Counted from the stretch's first letter, positions 47,620-60,343 are shown. The stretch: 64,000 nt of DNA from Centroberyx gerrardi (GCF_048128805.1 NC_136012.1:10638621-10702620), one strand, 5' to 3'. Numbers and translations are program-made. The notes: generated from the letters alone by a model not told the origin.

Positions 47620-49998
47620 CTTTTCTGTACTGGGTAAAGTCTGAGTCCGGTTAAAAGTGTCCCCTCCGTTAATACTGATCAGTTCCGCATCTACAGGCGG
47701 AAACGGCGCGGGGAAAACCACTACGTCACTCTTCAGTGTGTCTGAGCTGAAACACACGTCATACTGCTGAGTAGATTTAGAGTAAGACCAGCTCCCGTCA
47801 GGGTGGGTGGTGATCATTGGGGCGCTGTACCTGCTGAAGCTGCCGTCTGTCCTGTGGCATTTGACAGCTATTAAACTGATGAGGCTCAGTAGAAAGATCA
47901 CTGACACCGACACAATGGCGATCAGCAAATACAGGTTTAAATCAGAGAAGCTCTCCTCCTTTATCGGCACGTGTCTGAACTGAGTCTGGATGTCAGCTGT
48001 GCTTTCAACCACCACGACATCAATAGACACAGTAGCTGACAGGGAGGGTTCTCCGTTATCACAAACCAACACCACCAACGGGTGAGTTTTCACGTCATTG
48101 TCACTCATTCGCCTCTTAGTCCTGATTTCCCCGGTGCTGGTTCCGATTCGGAAGAGGTTGGTTCCCTTGGGCTCAGAGATGTGATAAGAAAGCAGCGCAT
48201 TGTAGCCAGAGTCTGCGTCTACAGCCCGGATCTTGGCCACAAAGTAGCCCGCTTCAGCAGAATAGGGAATGTTCTCACTGTTAACGGAGCCGTGCTCAGA
48301 ATAGGGCGCGAGAATCCCGGGACTGTTGTCATTCTCATCCAGGATAAAAACGTTCACAGTCACGTTGCTGCTGAGCGGAGGAACACCAGAGTCTGTGGCC
48401 TGAACTTTAAACTGGAACGTTTTTAACTCCTCATAGTTAAAAGACTGCAGGCTGACTATATCTCCAGACTCTGAATTGATATTTACCATTGTAGACAGCG
48501 GCAGTGAGTTACTATTACTGTCTAAAAATGAATAGCTCACCTGGCCATTTTGTTCGACGTCAGCATCAATTGCAGACACCGTTTGAATAACTCTTCCTAC
48601 TGGACTATTCTCTTTCACATAAACATTAATCAGAGTCTCTGAGAAGCGTGGCGAGTTGTCATTGACATCAGAAATATATACATTAAGATTGCTGGTGCTC
48701 GTGAGAGCAGGGATCCCTTCATCTGTAGCTATGACAGTGACATTATACTGAGAAACATTCTCCCTGTCTAAAGGCCTGTCGACCACCAAAGAATAATAGT
48801 TTTTATAATTTGTTTCCAATTTAAAAGGGACATCATTCTTAAAATTACAGTGAACCACTCCGTTGTTGCCTCCATCTTTATCAATGACTGACACAAGTGC
48901 AATAGCAGTACCTAATTTAGCGTCCTCCTTCACTGCTGTCAGTAATGACGTTACAGTGATTTCAGGGGCATTGTCGTTTAGGTCCACCACTTCTACCAGC
49001 ACTTTACATTGCGCTGCCATTGGAGGCTGACCTTTGTCACTAGCCTGCACACGGATCTCAAAAGCCGGGTGCTCCTCAAAGTCAACCTTTCCTTTAACTG
49101 TCAATACACCCGTTGTTTGGTCAATATGAAATATTTCCAAGACATGATCTTGATCTTTTGTGCCCAAAGAATATGAAATCTCTCTATTTGTCCCCTCATC
49201 CGCGTCTGTGGCAGACACAGTTAGCACTGTAGTGCCAAGCGGCACATTTTCTGTAATACGTGTTTTATACAAGGATTTGGTAAACACTGGAATGTTATCA
49301 TTGTTGTCCAAAACATTGATTATTATCTCTGATGTGCCTGATTTTGGAGGTGCTCCGCCATCTAGAGCAGTCAGTGTGAGTTTAATCACAGGCTGTTTTT
49401 CTCGGTCTAATGCTTTCTGTAGCATCAACTCAGCAGACACGCTCTCCCCTGTGTGCACCGCTAAAGAAAAATATTCATTGGGATTTAGCTTGTATGTACT
49501 GATACCATTTTTCCCTACATCAGCATCGTATGCTAACAGCACAAGGAATTTAGCCCCCGGCAAGGTGCTTTCAGCTATGTCAATACTTTGCGAAGTAGCA
49601 CTGAATGATGGATAATTGTCATTTACATCTAGAACACTTATTTCTAAACGATACAGCTTCAATGGATCATTTATCACGGCCTCCACACTGACGGTGCATT
49701 TCGATGCCTTCGCACAGAGCTCCTCTCTGTCGATTCTCTCATTGACGTAGAGAACACCAGTCTTTAGATTTACCTCGAAATATTTTCTCTTTGATCCGGT
49801 AACAATCTGAAACATACGGGACTCCAAATCCTGGACATTGAGGTTCAGATCCTTAGCGATATTTCCAACAGAAGTCCCCGGATTCACTTCTTCTGATACG
49901 GAGTAGGAGAGCTGCCCAGACACCGCTTCCCAGTAACACTCCAGCAGCACAAATAATAGATATATCACCAAAGACCTCCCTCTATGAAGTAAAGGCAT
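47620..49998 (-). CDS. Clustered protocadherin (gamma-like) variable exon V14, chimera of V13 and V15
   Basis: This variable exon has 793 codons, ATG (MPLLHRGRS) to AAG/gtaagat. From its start to about 48564 it equals V13. From 48569 to the donor and on through the intron it equals V15. The join lies in the shared bases catcaa inside EC5. The sequence from 44997 recurs at a fixed offset of 3,567 through 52136, so the gene looks like the product of one unequal crossover between V13 and V15 at homologous EC5 codons. It keeps V13 trans-recognition repeats EC1-EC4 and V15 EC6, helix and tail (ending LPSTEK). The frame is intact, so it should be functional. A false tandem copy in the assembly is the main alternative. 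Confidence 0.9.
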
Positions 49999-50223
49999 AC
50001 TTCCATCCGACTTGAACCAAACATAGATACGATACTAATTGTTACAGTTGAAGAAAGAGGAATATAAGCAAACGGATTATTTTAAATTTTTCAACATCAA
50101 ATGCTGATCGTGCCTCTAGCTGGTCTTTCTCTTTCTGCGTCTCTTTGTCTCACCGCCTCGACAAACATCATCCTCTGAATCTGGGAGGGGCCTCAATACC
50201 TAAATGAGACCGTCTCAATATTA

Positions 50224-50247
50224 TGGTCTACAGTGTCGCCACCTGGC
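50224..50247 (-). promoter_or_regulatory. CSE/CTCF-like promoter element of V14 (B class)
   Basis: Exact copy of the V13 element, shifted by 3,567 bp, inside the tandem duplication. Confidence 0.78.
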
Positions 50248-50873
50248 CATTTGAAATAATTACACTAAATAAAACAACTGCATTACATACAGTTTCTCTC
50301 CTTATTCTTCATCAAAAAAACTAGTCTATTTCAAAAGAAAAGGAAAGGAAGTATATATATGGATATATTTTGTCAAAAAGGGAAATTTGAGCGTTTATGT
50401 TGAGTTCGATGTGTTTCATTATCCAGGACATCACATCTCTTTTTGACACTGACATTTGGACACTTTAGATGTAAATTTAGTATCGGTAGAATATTGAAAT
50501 GTAATGCATTACACCATGTAATATAGCCTACCGTGTCATAAGAAAAGCAAATCTAAAAAGGCCATTGTCGTTTTGCACTCCAACAAAGGAGTGACTGAAA
50601 CAAACCCAGAGAAATGCCATTTGCCAGATCAAAAGGCCAAGTACACATTTAAAATGTAGAAAGCCATTTCGCCAACGCTGTAAACTCATTCTAGGCTACA
50701 TTAATCAAATTTCTTATACACCCGTTGCGTTCAGAACAATTAACTTAACACTCAGTAAGAAATGTACAACACAATTTTGCGTCAAACTAGGGTCTAGAAA
50801 ATCTAACACAAAATTCCGTATAAAACAACGCCAGAGCTATTTCTCGGCTCAACAATTCGGGATTCGGCTGGGC

Positions 50874-50894
50874 TGCAGCGCCGTGGACATCTAA
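50874..50894 (+). promoter_or_regulatory. Degenerate RE1-like remnant behind V15
   Basis: Exact copy of the 47307 remnant, 293 bp beyond the V15 donor. Confidence 0.25.
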
Positions 50895-51048
50895 CCAAAA
50901 GAATGCAAAAAGACTGACGCACAAGTCAAAGTAACCGACGAAGTACTGTATGCATACAGTCATTTTAATGGAACCATTGTTCAACGATAGTAAGAAATTA
51001 TGTTCATGGTCAGTTTCCCAAATAACAGGTTCTAGACATGGAAAACCC

Positions 51049-51072
51049 TGAATGAATGAATGAATGAATGAA
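51049..51072 (+). repeat. (TGAA)6 microsatellite
   Basis: Same six units behind V15. Equal copy number in both duplicates argues for a very recent event or an assembly copy. Confidence 0.9.
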
Positions 51073-51186
51073 TTAATGTAAAATCATTTAAAAAAAAAGA
51101 ATGATATAATAATCAAAATAGCGAAAATTGACACTTAAATCCACGTTGTCAAAGGGAGAGGTTAAGAACATGTTACTTGATCTTAC

Positions 51187-53565
51187 CTTTTCTGTACTGG
51201 GTAAAGTCTGAGTCCGGTTAAAAGTGTCCCCTCCGTTAATACTGATCAGTTCCGCATCTACAGGCGGAAACGGCGCGGGGAAAACCACTACGTCACTCTT
51301 CAGTGTGTCTGAGCTGAAACACACGTCATACTGCTGAGTAGATTTAGAGTAAGACCAGCTCCCGTCAGGGTGGGTGGTGATCATTGGGGCGCTGTACCTG
51401 CTGAAGCTGCCGTCTGTCCTGTGGCATTTGACAGCTATTAAACTGATGAGGCTCAGTAGAAAGATCACTGACACCGACACAATGGCGATCAGCAAATACA
51501 GGTTTAAATCAGAGAAGCTCTCCTCCTTTATCGGCACGTGTCTGAACTGAGTCTGGATGTCAGCTGTGCTTTCAACCACCACGACATCAATAGACACAGT
51601 AGCTGACAGGGAGGGTTCTCCGTTATCACAAACCAACACCACCAACGGGTGAGTTTTCACGTCATTGTCACTCATTCGCCTCTTAGTCCTGATTTCCCCG
51701 GTGCTGGTTCCGATTCGGAAGAGGTTGGTTCCCTTGGGCTCAGAGATGTGATAAGAAAGCAGCGCATTGTAGCCAGAGTCTGCGTCTACAGCCCGGATCT
51801 TGGCCACAAAGTAGCCCGCTTCAGCAGAATAGGGAATGTTCTCACTGTTAACGGAGCCGTGCTCAGAATAGGGCGCGAGAATCCCGGGACTGTTGTCATT
51901 CTCATCCAGGATAAAAACGTTCACAGTCACGTTGCTGCTGAGCGGAGGAACACCAGAGTCTGTGGCCTGAACTTTAAACTGGAACGTTTTTAACTCCTCA
52001 TAGTTAAAAGACTGCAGGCTGACTATATCTCCAGACTCTGAATTGATATTTACCATTGTAGACAGCGGCAGTGAGTTACTATTACTGTCTAAAAATGAAT
52101 AGCTCACCTGGCCATTTTGTTCGACGTCAGCATCAACTGCGAAAACTGTTTTAATAACAACTCCTATTGGATTATTCTCTTTCACAAAAACATTGACAAC
52201 GGGTTCTGGGAATCGAGGTTTGTTGTCATTTACATCTGAGACGTGTACAGCAATAACGCTGGTGCTGGAGAGAGGGAGATTCCCTTCATCAGTAGCAGTG
52301 ATGGTGACATTGTACTGAGAGACACTCTCTCTGTCCAGAGAACCGTCAACCACCAACGAATAATAGTTTTTATAATTTGAATCTAATTTGAAAGGGATGT
52401 TGTTGTTAATTTTACAATTTACCATTCCATTTCTGCCTCCATCTTTATCGAGAACAGAAACAAGCGCAATGGCAGTGCCTATCGAAGCATCCTCTTTCAC
52501 TGTGTGTAATAGTGACGTAACTGAGATCGCAGGGGAATTGTCATTAACGTCTAAAACTTCAATCAATAATTTGGCATGTGAAGTCATCGGAGAAGAAGCC
52601 CCATCATTGGCTTGAACTCGAATCTCAAAAGCATTATTTACTTCAAAGTCGATATTTTTTTTATTTGTTACAGTTCCTGTTTTTGGATCAATGGAAAAAA
52701 GATCTGCCGTATCCCCCCGACCCAAGTCACTGAAGGAATAGTATATGTCCCCATTTGGGCCTTCATCTAAATCAGTTGCATTCAAACTTATTATCGATGT
52801 GCCAATCGGCGCATTCTCATAAACACTGGCTTTGTACAGCGTTTTACTGAAAACAGGAGGGTTATCGTTAATGTCTAGTACATTTACTATAATATTCATA
52901 CTACCAGATTTGACAGGAGTTCCTCCATCAATGGCAGTCAGTGTGAGTCTAATCACAGGCTGTCTCTCTCTGTCTAACGCTTTCTGAAGCACCAATTCAG
53001 CAGAAACACTTTCTCCCTTATGTGTAGCGAGAGAGAAGTATTCATTTTGCCTAAGCTTGTAAGTATTCACAGTATTTTTACCAACATCTGCATCATGGGC
53101 CGACTGTAAGGGGAATTTCGCCCCTGCTATTGTATTCTCAGTTATATTAATTATTTGTGACGTGCTGCGAAATGATGGAGAATTGTCATTTACATCTAAG
53201 ATGCTAATTTCAACACGATAGAGTTTCAAAGGGCTATTAATAACTGCTTCTACACTGAGAGAACATTTCTGTTCATTAGCGCAGAGTTCCTCTCGGTCTA
53301 TTCTCTCATTAACGTAGAGAACACCAGTCTTTAGGTTTACCTCAAAATATTTTCTCTGTGATCCGGTAACAATCTGAAACATACGGGACTCCAAATCCTG
53401 AACATTGAGGTTAAGATCCTTCGCGATATTTCCAACAGAAGTCCCCGGGTTTACCTCTTCTGATACGGAGTAAGAGAGCTGCCCAGACACCGCTTCCCAG
53501 TAACAATCCAGCAGCAAAACCACTAGATATATTCCAATAGAGCTCGTTCTACTCGGTAAATGCAT
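51187..53565 (-). CDS. Clustered protocadherin (gamma-like) variable exon V15, B class
   Basis: This variable exon has 793 codons from the ATG of [14 protein letters not shown]; seven further codons upstream reach only a TTG. The donor is AAG/gtaagat. It is a V11 and V18 relative. Its EC5 has [23 protein letters not shown] where V11 has [25 protein letters not shown]4 begins [12 protein letters not shown], shared with V18, against [12 protein letters not shown] in V11. [10 protein letters not shown] and the tail end LPSTEK occur only here and in V14. It is the 3' donor of the chimeric V14. Only a degenerate RE1 (50874) is found behind it, and the promoter element lacks a CpG, as in V11. Confidence 0.93.
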
Positions 53566-53805
53566 AATTCCATGTATCGAGAACAAAGCATAGATCCAAA
53601 TGTCAACAATCCCGTCATATAATTCAGGTTAAGAGAGAAATACACCAGTCCACGTTCTCGGCATTATTTAACAGCAAAAAGGGAAAATGGTTGTCGCACC
53701 GTTCTCTCTCGCCCTGCGTCTCTTTGTAACAAAGCCCTGAGAAACATCATCATCCTCTGAATCTGGGAGGAGCCTCAAGCCACCAAACAGAACGTCCAAA
53801 TGTGA

Positions 53806-53829
53806 TGGTCTACAATGTCCTCATGTGGT
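53806..53829 (-). promoter_or_regulatory. CSE/CTCF-like promoter element of V15 (B class, CpG-free)
   Basis: Same CpG-free sequence as V11, about 241 bp above the ATG. Confidence 0.7.
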
Positions 53830-54381
53830 CATTTGAAATAACTACAATCAACATCAAACAACTACAATGGAAAGACCTTCACTTTCTTAAATCCTTCGTA
53901 AACATCAATCTAATGACATACTACGAGAAAAAAAAATCGGGGAACATGGAAGTGTATTTCATCCCACAAATCTTTTAAGTTAACATAATATGATCGTGAT
54001 GTTTTTTCAGCTGTATGGAAAGACGTAAGGATCTCACGGTTTTCTGTTATAAATTAATAGAACATTCAAGCAAAAGCGTGAGCAGATATAATGAGGAAGA
54101 AAAACAGAATCACAAATATAAAAACAGGAGAGAAAAATAGATACGGACAGCTAGACAAGAACCCATTTCCCTGTTTTTCAACAAATTGGAGAGCAAACAG
54201 AGGCCTAACATTCCTTGCCTAAAAGCGATGGAATAGGTAAAACGTCATACAACATTTACTAACAATATATGTGTAAATGCACTAACGTACGTGTCGAGCA
54301 GTGCAATATTCGTTTTCATTTGTAAGGAGTTTGTCTTCCTTGCACCCTGGGGATTGAGGAAAACACATTCAGACGCTTACG

Positions 54382-54402
54382 GTCAGGACCATGGACAGCG
54401 AA
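54382..54402 (+). promoter_or_regulatory. RE1-like site behind V16
   Basis: Matches 16 of 21. It is the block-duplicate of the V12 site and has lost C6 and the last two bases. Confidence 0.5.
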
Positions 54403-54672
54403 ATATACACGAGAGCACTGGAGGCAAAAATAACTGAGGAGATAAGCTAACAACCAAGAGATATATGCCTATATCAACTTAAAACATCTTCAACTATATC
54501 CTACTGCTCCATTTTAACACAAACGCAAAGTCCATTAAAATGTAATGTATTGCAAACTATTTTGGACAAAAACCGTTTGATATACAAGTTGAGGAAAAAT
54601 ATGCATCTTTTCTCATTGACTTTTCAACATTAAAGTAGTATAACAATGAGAAAAACTTCATAATTTTCTTAC

Positions 54673-57054
54673 CTTCTCTTGATTCGGTAAAGTCTGAGTC
54701 CGGCTAAAAGTGTCTCCTCCGTTAATGCTGATTAGTTCCGCATCTACAGGCGGAAACGGCGCGGGGAAAACCACTACGTCACTCTTCAGTGTGTCTGAGC
54801 TGAAACACACGTCATACTGCTGAGTAGATTTAGAGTAAGACCAGCTCCCGTCAGGGTGGGTGGTGATCATTGGGGCGCTGTACCTGCTGAAACTGCCGTC
54901 TGTCCTGTGGCATTTGACAGCTATTAAACTGATGAGGCTCAGTAGAAAGATCACTGACACCGACACAGTGGCGATCAGCAAATACAGGTTTAAATCAGAG
55001 AAGCTCTCCTCCTTTATCGGCACGTGTCTGAATTGAGTCTGGATGTCAGCTGTGCTTTCAACCACCACTACATCAATAGACACAGTAGCTGACAGGGAGG
55101 GTTCTCCGTTATCACAAACCAACACCACCAACGGGTGAGTTTTCAGGTCATTGTCACTCAATCGCCTCTTAGTCCTGATTTCCCCGGTGCTGGTTCCGAT
55201 TCGGAAGAGGTTGGTTCCCTTGGGCTCAGAGATGTGATAAGAAAGCAGCGCATTGTAGCCAGAGTCTGCGTCTACAGCCCGGATCTTGGCCACAAAGTAG
55301 CCCGCTTCAGCAGAATAGGGAATGTTCTCACTGTTAACGGAGCCGTGCTCAGAATAGGGCGCGAGAATCCCGGGACTGTTGTCATTCTCATCCAGGATAA
55401 AAACGTTCACAGTCACGTTGCTGCTGAGCGGAGGAACACCAGAGTCTGTGGCCTGAACTTTAAACTGGAACGTTTTTAACTCCTCATAGTTAAAAGACTG
55501 CAGGCTGACTATATCTCCAGTCTCTGAGTTGATGTTTACCATTGTAGACAGCGGCATTGAGTTACTATTACTGTCTAAAAATGAATAGCTCACCTGACCG
55601 TTTTCACTGACGTCAGCATCAACTGCTGATACCGTTTTAATAATTGTTCCTACTTGACTGTTCTCTTTCAAGTAAACATTAATTAAAGGCTCTGAGAAAT
55701 GCGGCGCGTTGTCATTTACATCAGTTATGTGTACAGTGACAGACTTTGTGGTAGAAAGAGGCGGGATTCCTTCATCAGTAGCTGTGATGGTAACATTGTA
55801 CTGAGAAGCTCTCTCTCTGTCAAGAGGGCCATCAACTACCAAAGAATAATAGTTTTTATAATTTGTCTCCAATTTAAAAGGGACTTCATTTGCTACATTA
55901 CATTTCACTTCACCATTTTTGCCTCCATCTTTATCAAGTACAGAAACGAGTGCAATAGCAGTACCTACTTTAGCGTCCTCCTTCACTGAGTTTACAAGTG
56001 ACGTCACAGTGATCTCAGGAGCATTGTCATTTAGGTCCACCACTTCTACCAGCACTTTACAATGAGCAGACATCGGAGGCTGGCCTTTGTCACTAGCCTG
56101 CGCACGGATTTCAAAAGCAGAATTTCTTTCAAAATCAATGTTACCCTGTACAGTAATTGCACCCGTGTGCGGATCAATGTTGAAAATTTCCAAGATATGA
56201 TCTTTCTCATTTTTGCTAATCGAAAAAACAACTTCACTATTCATACCCTCGTCTACGTCAGTGGCATTTAAGGAAAGAATTGTGGTCCCAGTTGGTGTAT
56301 TTTCAAATAGACGTGCTTTATATAACGACATACTAAAAGTCGGAGCATTATCATTAATATCTAAAACATTAACTATGATATCCAAAGTACCTGATCTTTG
56401 TGGAGTCCCTCCATCTAAAGCAGTCAAGCTGAGTTTTACCACCGGCTCTTTCTCTCGATCTAAAGCTTTCTGCAGCACTAATTCTGCAGAAACGCTCTCT
56501 CCCCCTTTGTGCACAGCTAACGCAAAATGTTCATTGGGGCTAAGCTTGTATGTACTGACGCCATTCTTTCCTACATCCACATCGATGGCATCAATTAATG
56601 GAAATTTTACACCGGGTAATGTATTTTCAGCTATGTCTATCGTTTGAGATTTTGCACGAAAAGATGGCGCGTTGTCATTCACATCTATGACTATGACTTC
56701 CACACGGTAAAGCTTTAATGGGTTGTTTATCACGGCTTCTACACTGACTGTACATTTGGGTTCATCTGCACACAGCTCCTCTCTGTCTATTCTTTCATCA
56801 ACATAGAGCATGCCGGTCTTCAGATTTACCGCAAAATATTTTGTTTTAGACCCAGTAACAATCTGAAACATACGGGATTCCAAATCATGGACATTTAGGT
56901 TTAGATCCTTAGCGACATTTCCAACAGATGTCCCCGGGTTCACCTCCTCTGAGACGGAGTAGGAGAGCTGTCCGGACACCGCTTCCCAGTAACACTCCAG
57001 CAGCAAAAATAACAGATATGTCCCAAGACAGCTTCTTCTACTCGATAGAGACAT
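54673..57054 (-). CDS. Clustered protocadherin (gamma-like) variable exon V16, B class
   Basis: This variable exon has 794 codons, with the ATG of [14 protein letters not shown] as start; a GTG ten codons up is ignored. The donor is AAG/gtaagaa. It is the block-duplicate of V12, offset by about 13.9 kb. EC1-EC4 differ from V12 at only a few residues (for example [32 protein letters not shown]). From EC5 on it follows other neighbours: EC5 has [10 protein letters not shown] and [12 protein letters not shown], where V12 has [10 protein letters not shown] and [12 protein letters not shown]. Private changes are [16 protein letters not shown] in the helix and LPNQEK at the tail end. A moderate RE1 (16 of 21) lies 271 bp beyond the donor. 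Confidence 0.93.
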
Positions 57055-57292
57055 GATTCCATTCAGCCTCAGCAAAACACCCACTCAAACGTAATCGTTC
57101 CTTCAAAATAATCCCAAATAACAGTGAAAAAATATAAACTGGCTCATTTCTTTTTTCAGTTGCAACCAGAGAGATGGTTGTCGCACCGTACTCTCCCGTC
57201 TTTCGTCTCTTTGTAACAAAGCCCAGTGAAACGTTATTATCTACCGACTTTGGGAGGAGCCTCACGCTCCCAAAGAGAACGTCTCAGTATTA

Positions 57293-57316
57293 CGGTCTAC
57301 ACTGTCGCCACGTGGT
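57293..57316 (-). promoter_or_regulatory. CSE/CTCF-like promoter element of V16 (B class)
   Basis: Same sequence as V12, about 239 bp above the ATG. Confidence 0.75.
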
Positions 57317-57704
57317 CATTTGAGATAACTACATCTATCATAAAACAACTTCAGCCATTACATCTGTTAGAATCTACAATTCTGAACAGCAGGGCCCACT
57401 GTATGCCAAGTGTCATTCAAGTTAACAGAATTTGACTGCTTGGTATTTAAGGTCCATGGAGAGAACCTCAAAGTTTCTGGTTTCTATTTTATATCGCTAA
57501 ATTTTAATGAAACAAACAGGCAGAGACTTACGTCATTTTCCAGAGTGATACCCATCGTAAAATCAATCCTATTAATGATAACTGAGAAGTTAGGTACTAG
57601 TGTGAAATACCAATACATACAGCTGCACAACCCACGTCATAACGCACGCGCATTATATAAGTTTCCAAATGTGATGAAGCATGTGGTGTGTAGGTTGGAT
57701 ATAT

Positions 57705-57740
57705 AAAAAAACAAAAAAAACAAAAAAAACAAAAAACAAA
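57705..57740 (+). repeat. A-rich CAAAA repeat
   Basis: Block-duplicate of the tract at 43797, with a different C spacing. Confidence 0.8.
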
Positions 57741-57862
57741 AGGCAGACCCAAAATATGTCATTTCACAAACATATTATTGGCACAAAAATGTTCTAGGAA
57801 TATATTATTATTGAAAACGTCAAAAGGAATGATGTTCTCAGTCCAAAATTGTTATGCCTGCT

Positions 57863-57883
57863 TTCAGCACCATGGACAGGGGC
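57863..57883 (+). promoter_or_regulatory. RE1/NRSE behind V17
   Basis: Matches 18 of 21, identical to the V13 site and at the same 82-bp distance from the donor. Confidence 0.78.
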
Positions 57884-57964
57884 AGTGCTTCCAACCAAAA
57901 AGTACACAGGAGGGTAGTTGTTTACAGAAATAAAAATATTCAAATTAAACGAGGCATGGCTTAC

Positions 57965-60343
57965 CTTTTCCTTGTTAGGCAAAGTCTGAGTCCGGTTAAA
58001 AGTGTCCCCTCCGTTAATACTGATCAGTTCCGCATCTACAGGGGGAAACGGCGCGGGGAAAACCACTACGTCACTCTTCAGTGTGTCTGAGCTGAAACAC
58101 ACGTCATACTGCTGAGTAGATTTAGAGTAAGACCAGCTCCCGTCAGGGTGGGTGGTGATCATTGGGGCGCTGTACCTGCTGAAACTGCCGTCTGTCCTGT
58201 GGCATTTGACAGCTATTAAACTGATGAGGCTCAGTAGAAAGATCACTGACACCGACACAATGGCGATCAGCAAATACAGGTTTAAATCAGAGAAGATCTC
58301 CTCCTTTATCGGCACGTGTCTGAACTGAGTCTGGATGTCAGCTGTGCTTTCAACCACCACTACATCAATAGACACAGTAGCTGACAGGGAGGGTTCTCCG
58401 TTATCACAAACCAACACCACCAACGGGTGAGATTTCACGTCATTGTCACTCATTCGCCTCTTAGTCCTGATTTCCCCGGTGCTGGTTCCGATTCGGAAGA
58501 GGTTGGTTCCCTTGGGCTCAGAGATGTGATAAGAAAGCAGCGCATTGTAGCCAGAGTCTGCGTCTACAGCCCGGATCTTGGCCACAAAGTAGCCCGCTTC
58601 AGCAGAATAGGGAATGTTCTCACTGTTAACGGAGCCGTGCTCAGAATATGGCGCGAGAATCCCGGGACTGTTGTCATTCTCATCCAGGATAAAAACGTTC
58701 ACAGTCACGTTGCTGCTAAGCGGAGGAACACCAGAGTCTGTGGCCTGAACTTTAAACTGGAACGTTTTTAACTCCTCAAAGTTAAAAGACTGCAGGCTGA
58801 CTATAACTCCAGTCTCTGAGTTGATATTTACCATTGTAGACAGCGGTACTGTGTTATTATTACTGTCTAAAAATGAATAGCTCACGTGGGCGTTTTTATC
58901 AACGTCATCATCAATTGCAGACACCGTTTGAATAACTCTTCCTACTGGACTATTCTCTTTCACATAAACATTAATCGGAGTCTCTGAGAAGCGTGGCGAG
59001 TTGTCATTGACATCAGAAATATATACATTAAGATTGCTGGTGCTCGTGAGAGCAGGGATCCCTTCATCTGTAGCTATGACGGTGACATTATACTGAGAAA
59101 CATTCTCCCTGTCTAAAGGCCTGTCGACCACCAAAGAATAATAGTTTTTATAATTTGCTTCCAATTTAAAAGGGACATCATTCTTAAAATGACAATGAAC
59201 CACTCCGTTGTTGCCTCCATCTTTATCAATGACTGACACAAGTGCAATAGCAGTACCTAATTTAGCGTCCTCCTTCACTGCTGTCAGTAATGACGTCACA
59301 GTGATTTCAGGGGCATTGTCGTTTAGGTCCACCACTTCTACCAGCACTTTACATTGCGCTGCCATTGGAGGCTGACCTTTGTCACTAGCCTGCACACGGA
59401 TCTCAAAAGCCGGGTGCTCCTCAAAGTCAACCTTTCCTTTAACTGTCAATACACCCGTTATTTGGTCAATATGAAATATTTCCAAGACATGATCTTGATC
59501 TTTTGTGCCCAAAGAATATGAAATCTCTCTGTTTGTCCCCTCATCCGCGTCTGTGGCAGACACAGTTAGCACTGTAGTGCCAAGCGGCACATTTTCTGTA
59601 ATACTTGTTTTATACAAGGATTTGGTAAACACTGGAATGTTATCATTGATGTCCAAAACATTGATTATTATCTCTGATGTGCCTGATTTTGGAGGTGCTC
59701 CGCCATCTAGAGCGGTCAGTGTGAGTTTAATAACAGGCTGTTTTTCTCGGTCTAATGCTTTCTGTAGCACCAACTCAGCAGACACACTCTGCCCTTTGTG
59801 CACCGCTAAAGAAAAATATTCATTGGGATTTAGCTTGTATGTATTGATACCATTTTTTCCTACATCGGCATCGTATGCTAACAGCACAAGGAATTTAGCC
59901 CCCGGCAAGGTGCTTTCAGCTATGTCAATACTTTGCGAAGTAGCACTGAATGATGGATAATTGTCATTTACATCTAGAACACTTATTTCTAAACGATACA
60001 GCTTCAATGGATCATTTATCACGGCCTCCACACTGACGGTGCATTTCGATGCCTTCGCACAGAGCTCCTCTCTGTCGATTCTCTCATTGACGTAGAGAAC
60101 ACCAGTCTTTAGATTTACCTCGAAATATTTTCTCTTTGATCCAGTAACAATCTGAAACATACGGGACTCCAAATCCTGGACATTGAGGTTAAGATCCTTA
60201 GCGATATTTCCAACAGAAGTCTCCGGATTCACTTCTTCTGATACGGAGTAGGAGAGCTGCCCAGACACCGCTTCCCAGTAACAATCCAGCAGCAAAACCA
60301 CTAGATATATCCCAAAAGGGCTCCTCATGATCGGGAACAACAT
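57965..60343 (-). CDS. Clustered protocadherin (gamma-like) variable exon V17, B class, mosaic
   Basis: This variable exon has 793 codons from the ATG of [14 protein letters not shown]; a TTG seven codons up is ignored. The donor is AAG/gtaagcc. The signal peptide ([18 protein letters not shown]) and promoter belong to the V11/V15/V18 type, but the mature ectodomain from EC1 to EC5 is the V13 type. The switch falls close to the signal peptide cleavage point (about 60260-60290). EC1 has NPETSVGN, a private G-to-E change next to the first calcium region. The EC6 stem has EEIFSDLN, shared only with V9. EC6 has KSHPLVV rather than KTHP. The flank beyond the donor is a copy of the V13 flank, including the RE1 at 82 bp. 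Confidence 0.93.

Larger units (their letters stand above)
44997..48563. repeat. Tandem duplication, unit 1 (3,567 bp)
   Basis: This unit runs from EC5 of V13 through its promoter and the spacer into EC5 of V14. It repeats at an offset of 3,567 bp. Every part I compared was identical, including the TGAA microsatellite and both run-on stop positions. Confidence 0.9.
49999..51186. other. Spacer V14-V15
   Basis: Copy of 46432-47619 at the 3,567-bp offset; I found no difference. Confidence 0.85.
48564..52130. repeat. Tandem duplication, unit 2 (3,567 bp)
   Basis: Second unit, from EC5 of V14 to EC5 of V15. Identity continues to 52136 and stops at 52137 (c here, t at 48570). On the other side it stops at 48563 (g here, t at 44996). 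Confidence 0.9.
53566..54672. other. Spacer V15-V16
   Basis: V15 promoter and one moderate RE1. Diverged copy of the V11-V12 spacer with several indels. Confidence 0.8.
57055..57964. other. Spacer V16-V17
   Basis: Near copy of the V12-V13 spacer with the V16 promoter and the V17 RE1. Confidence 0.8.
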
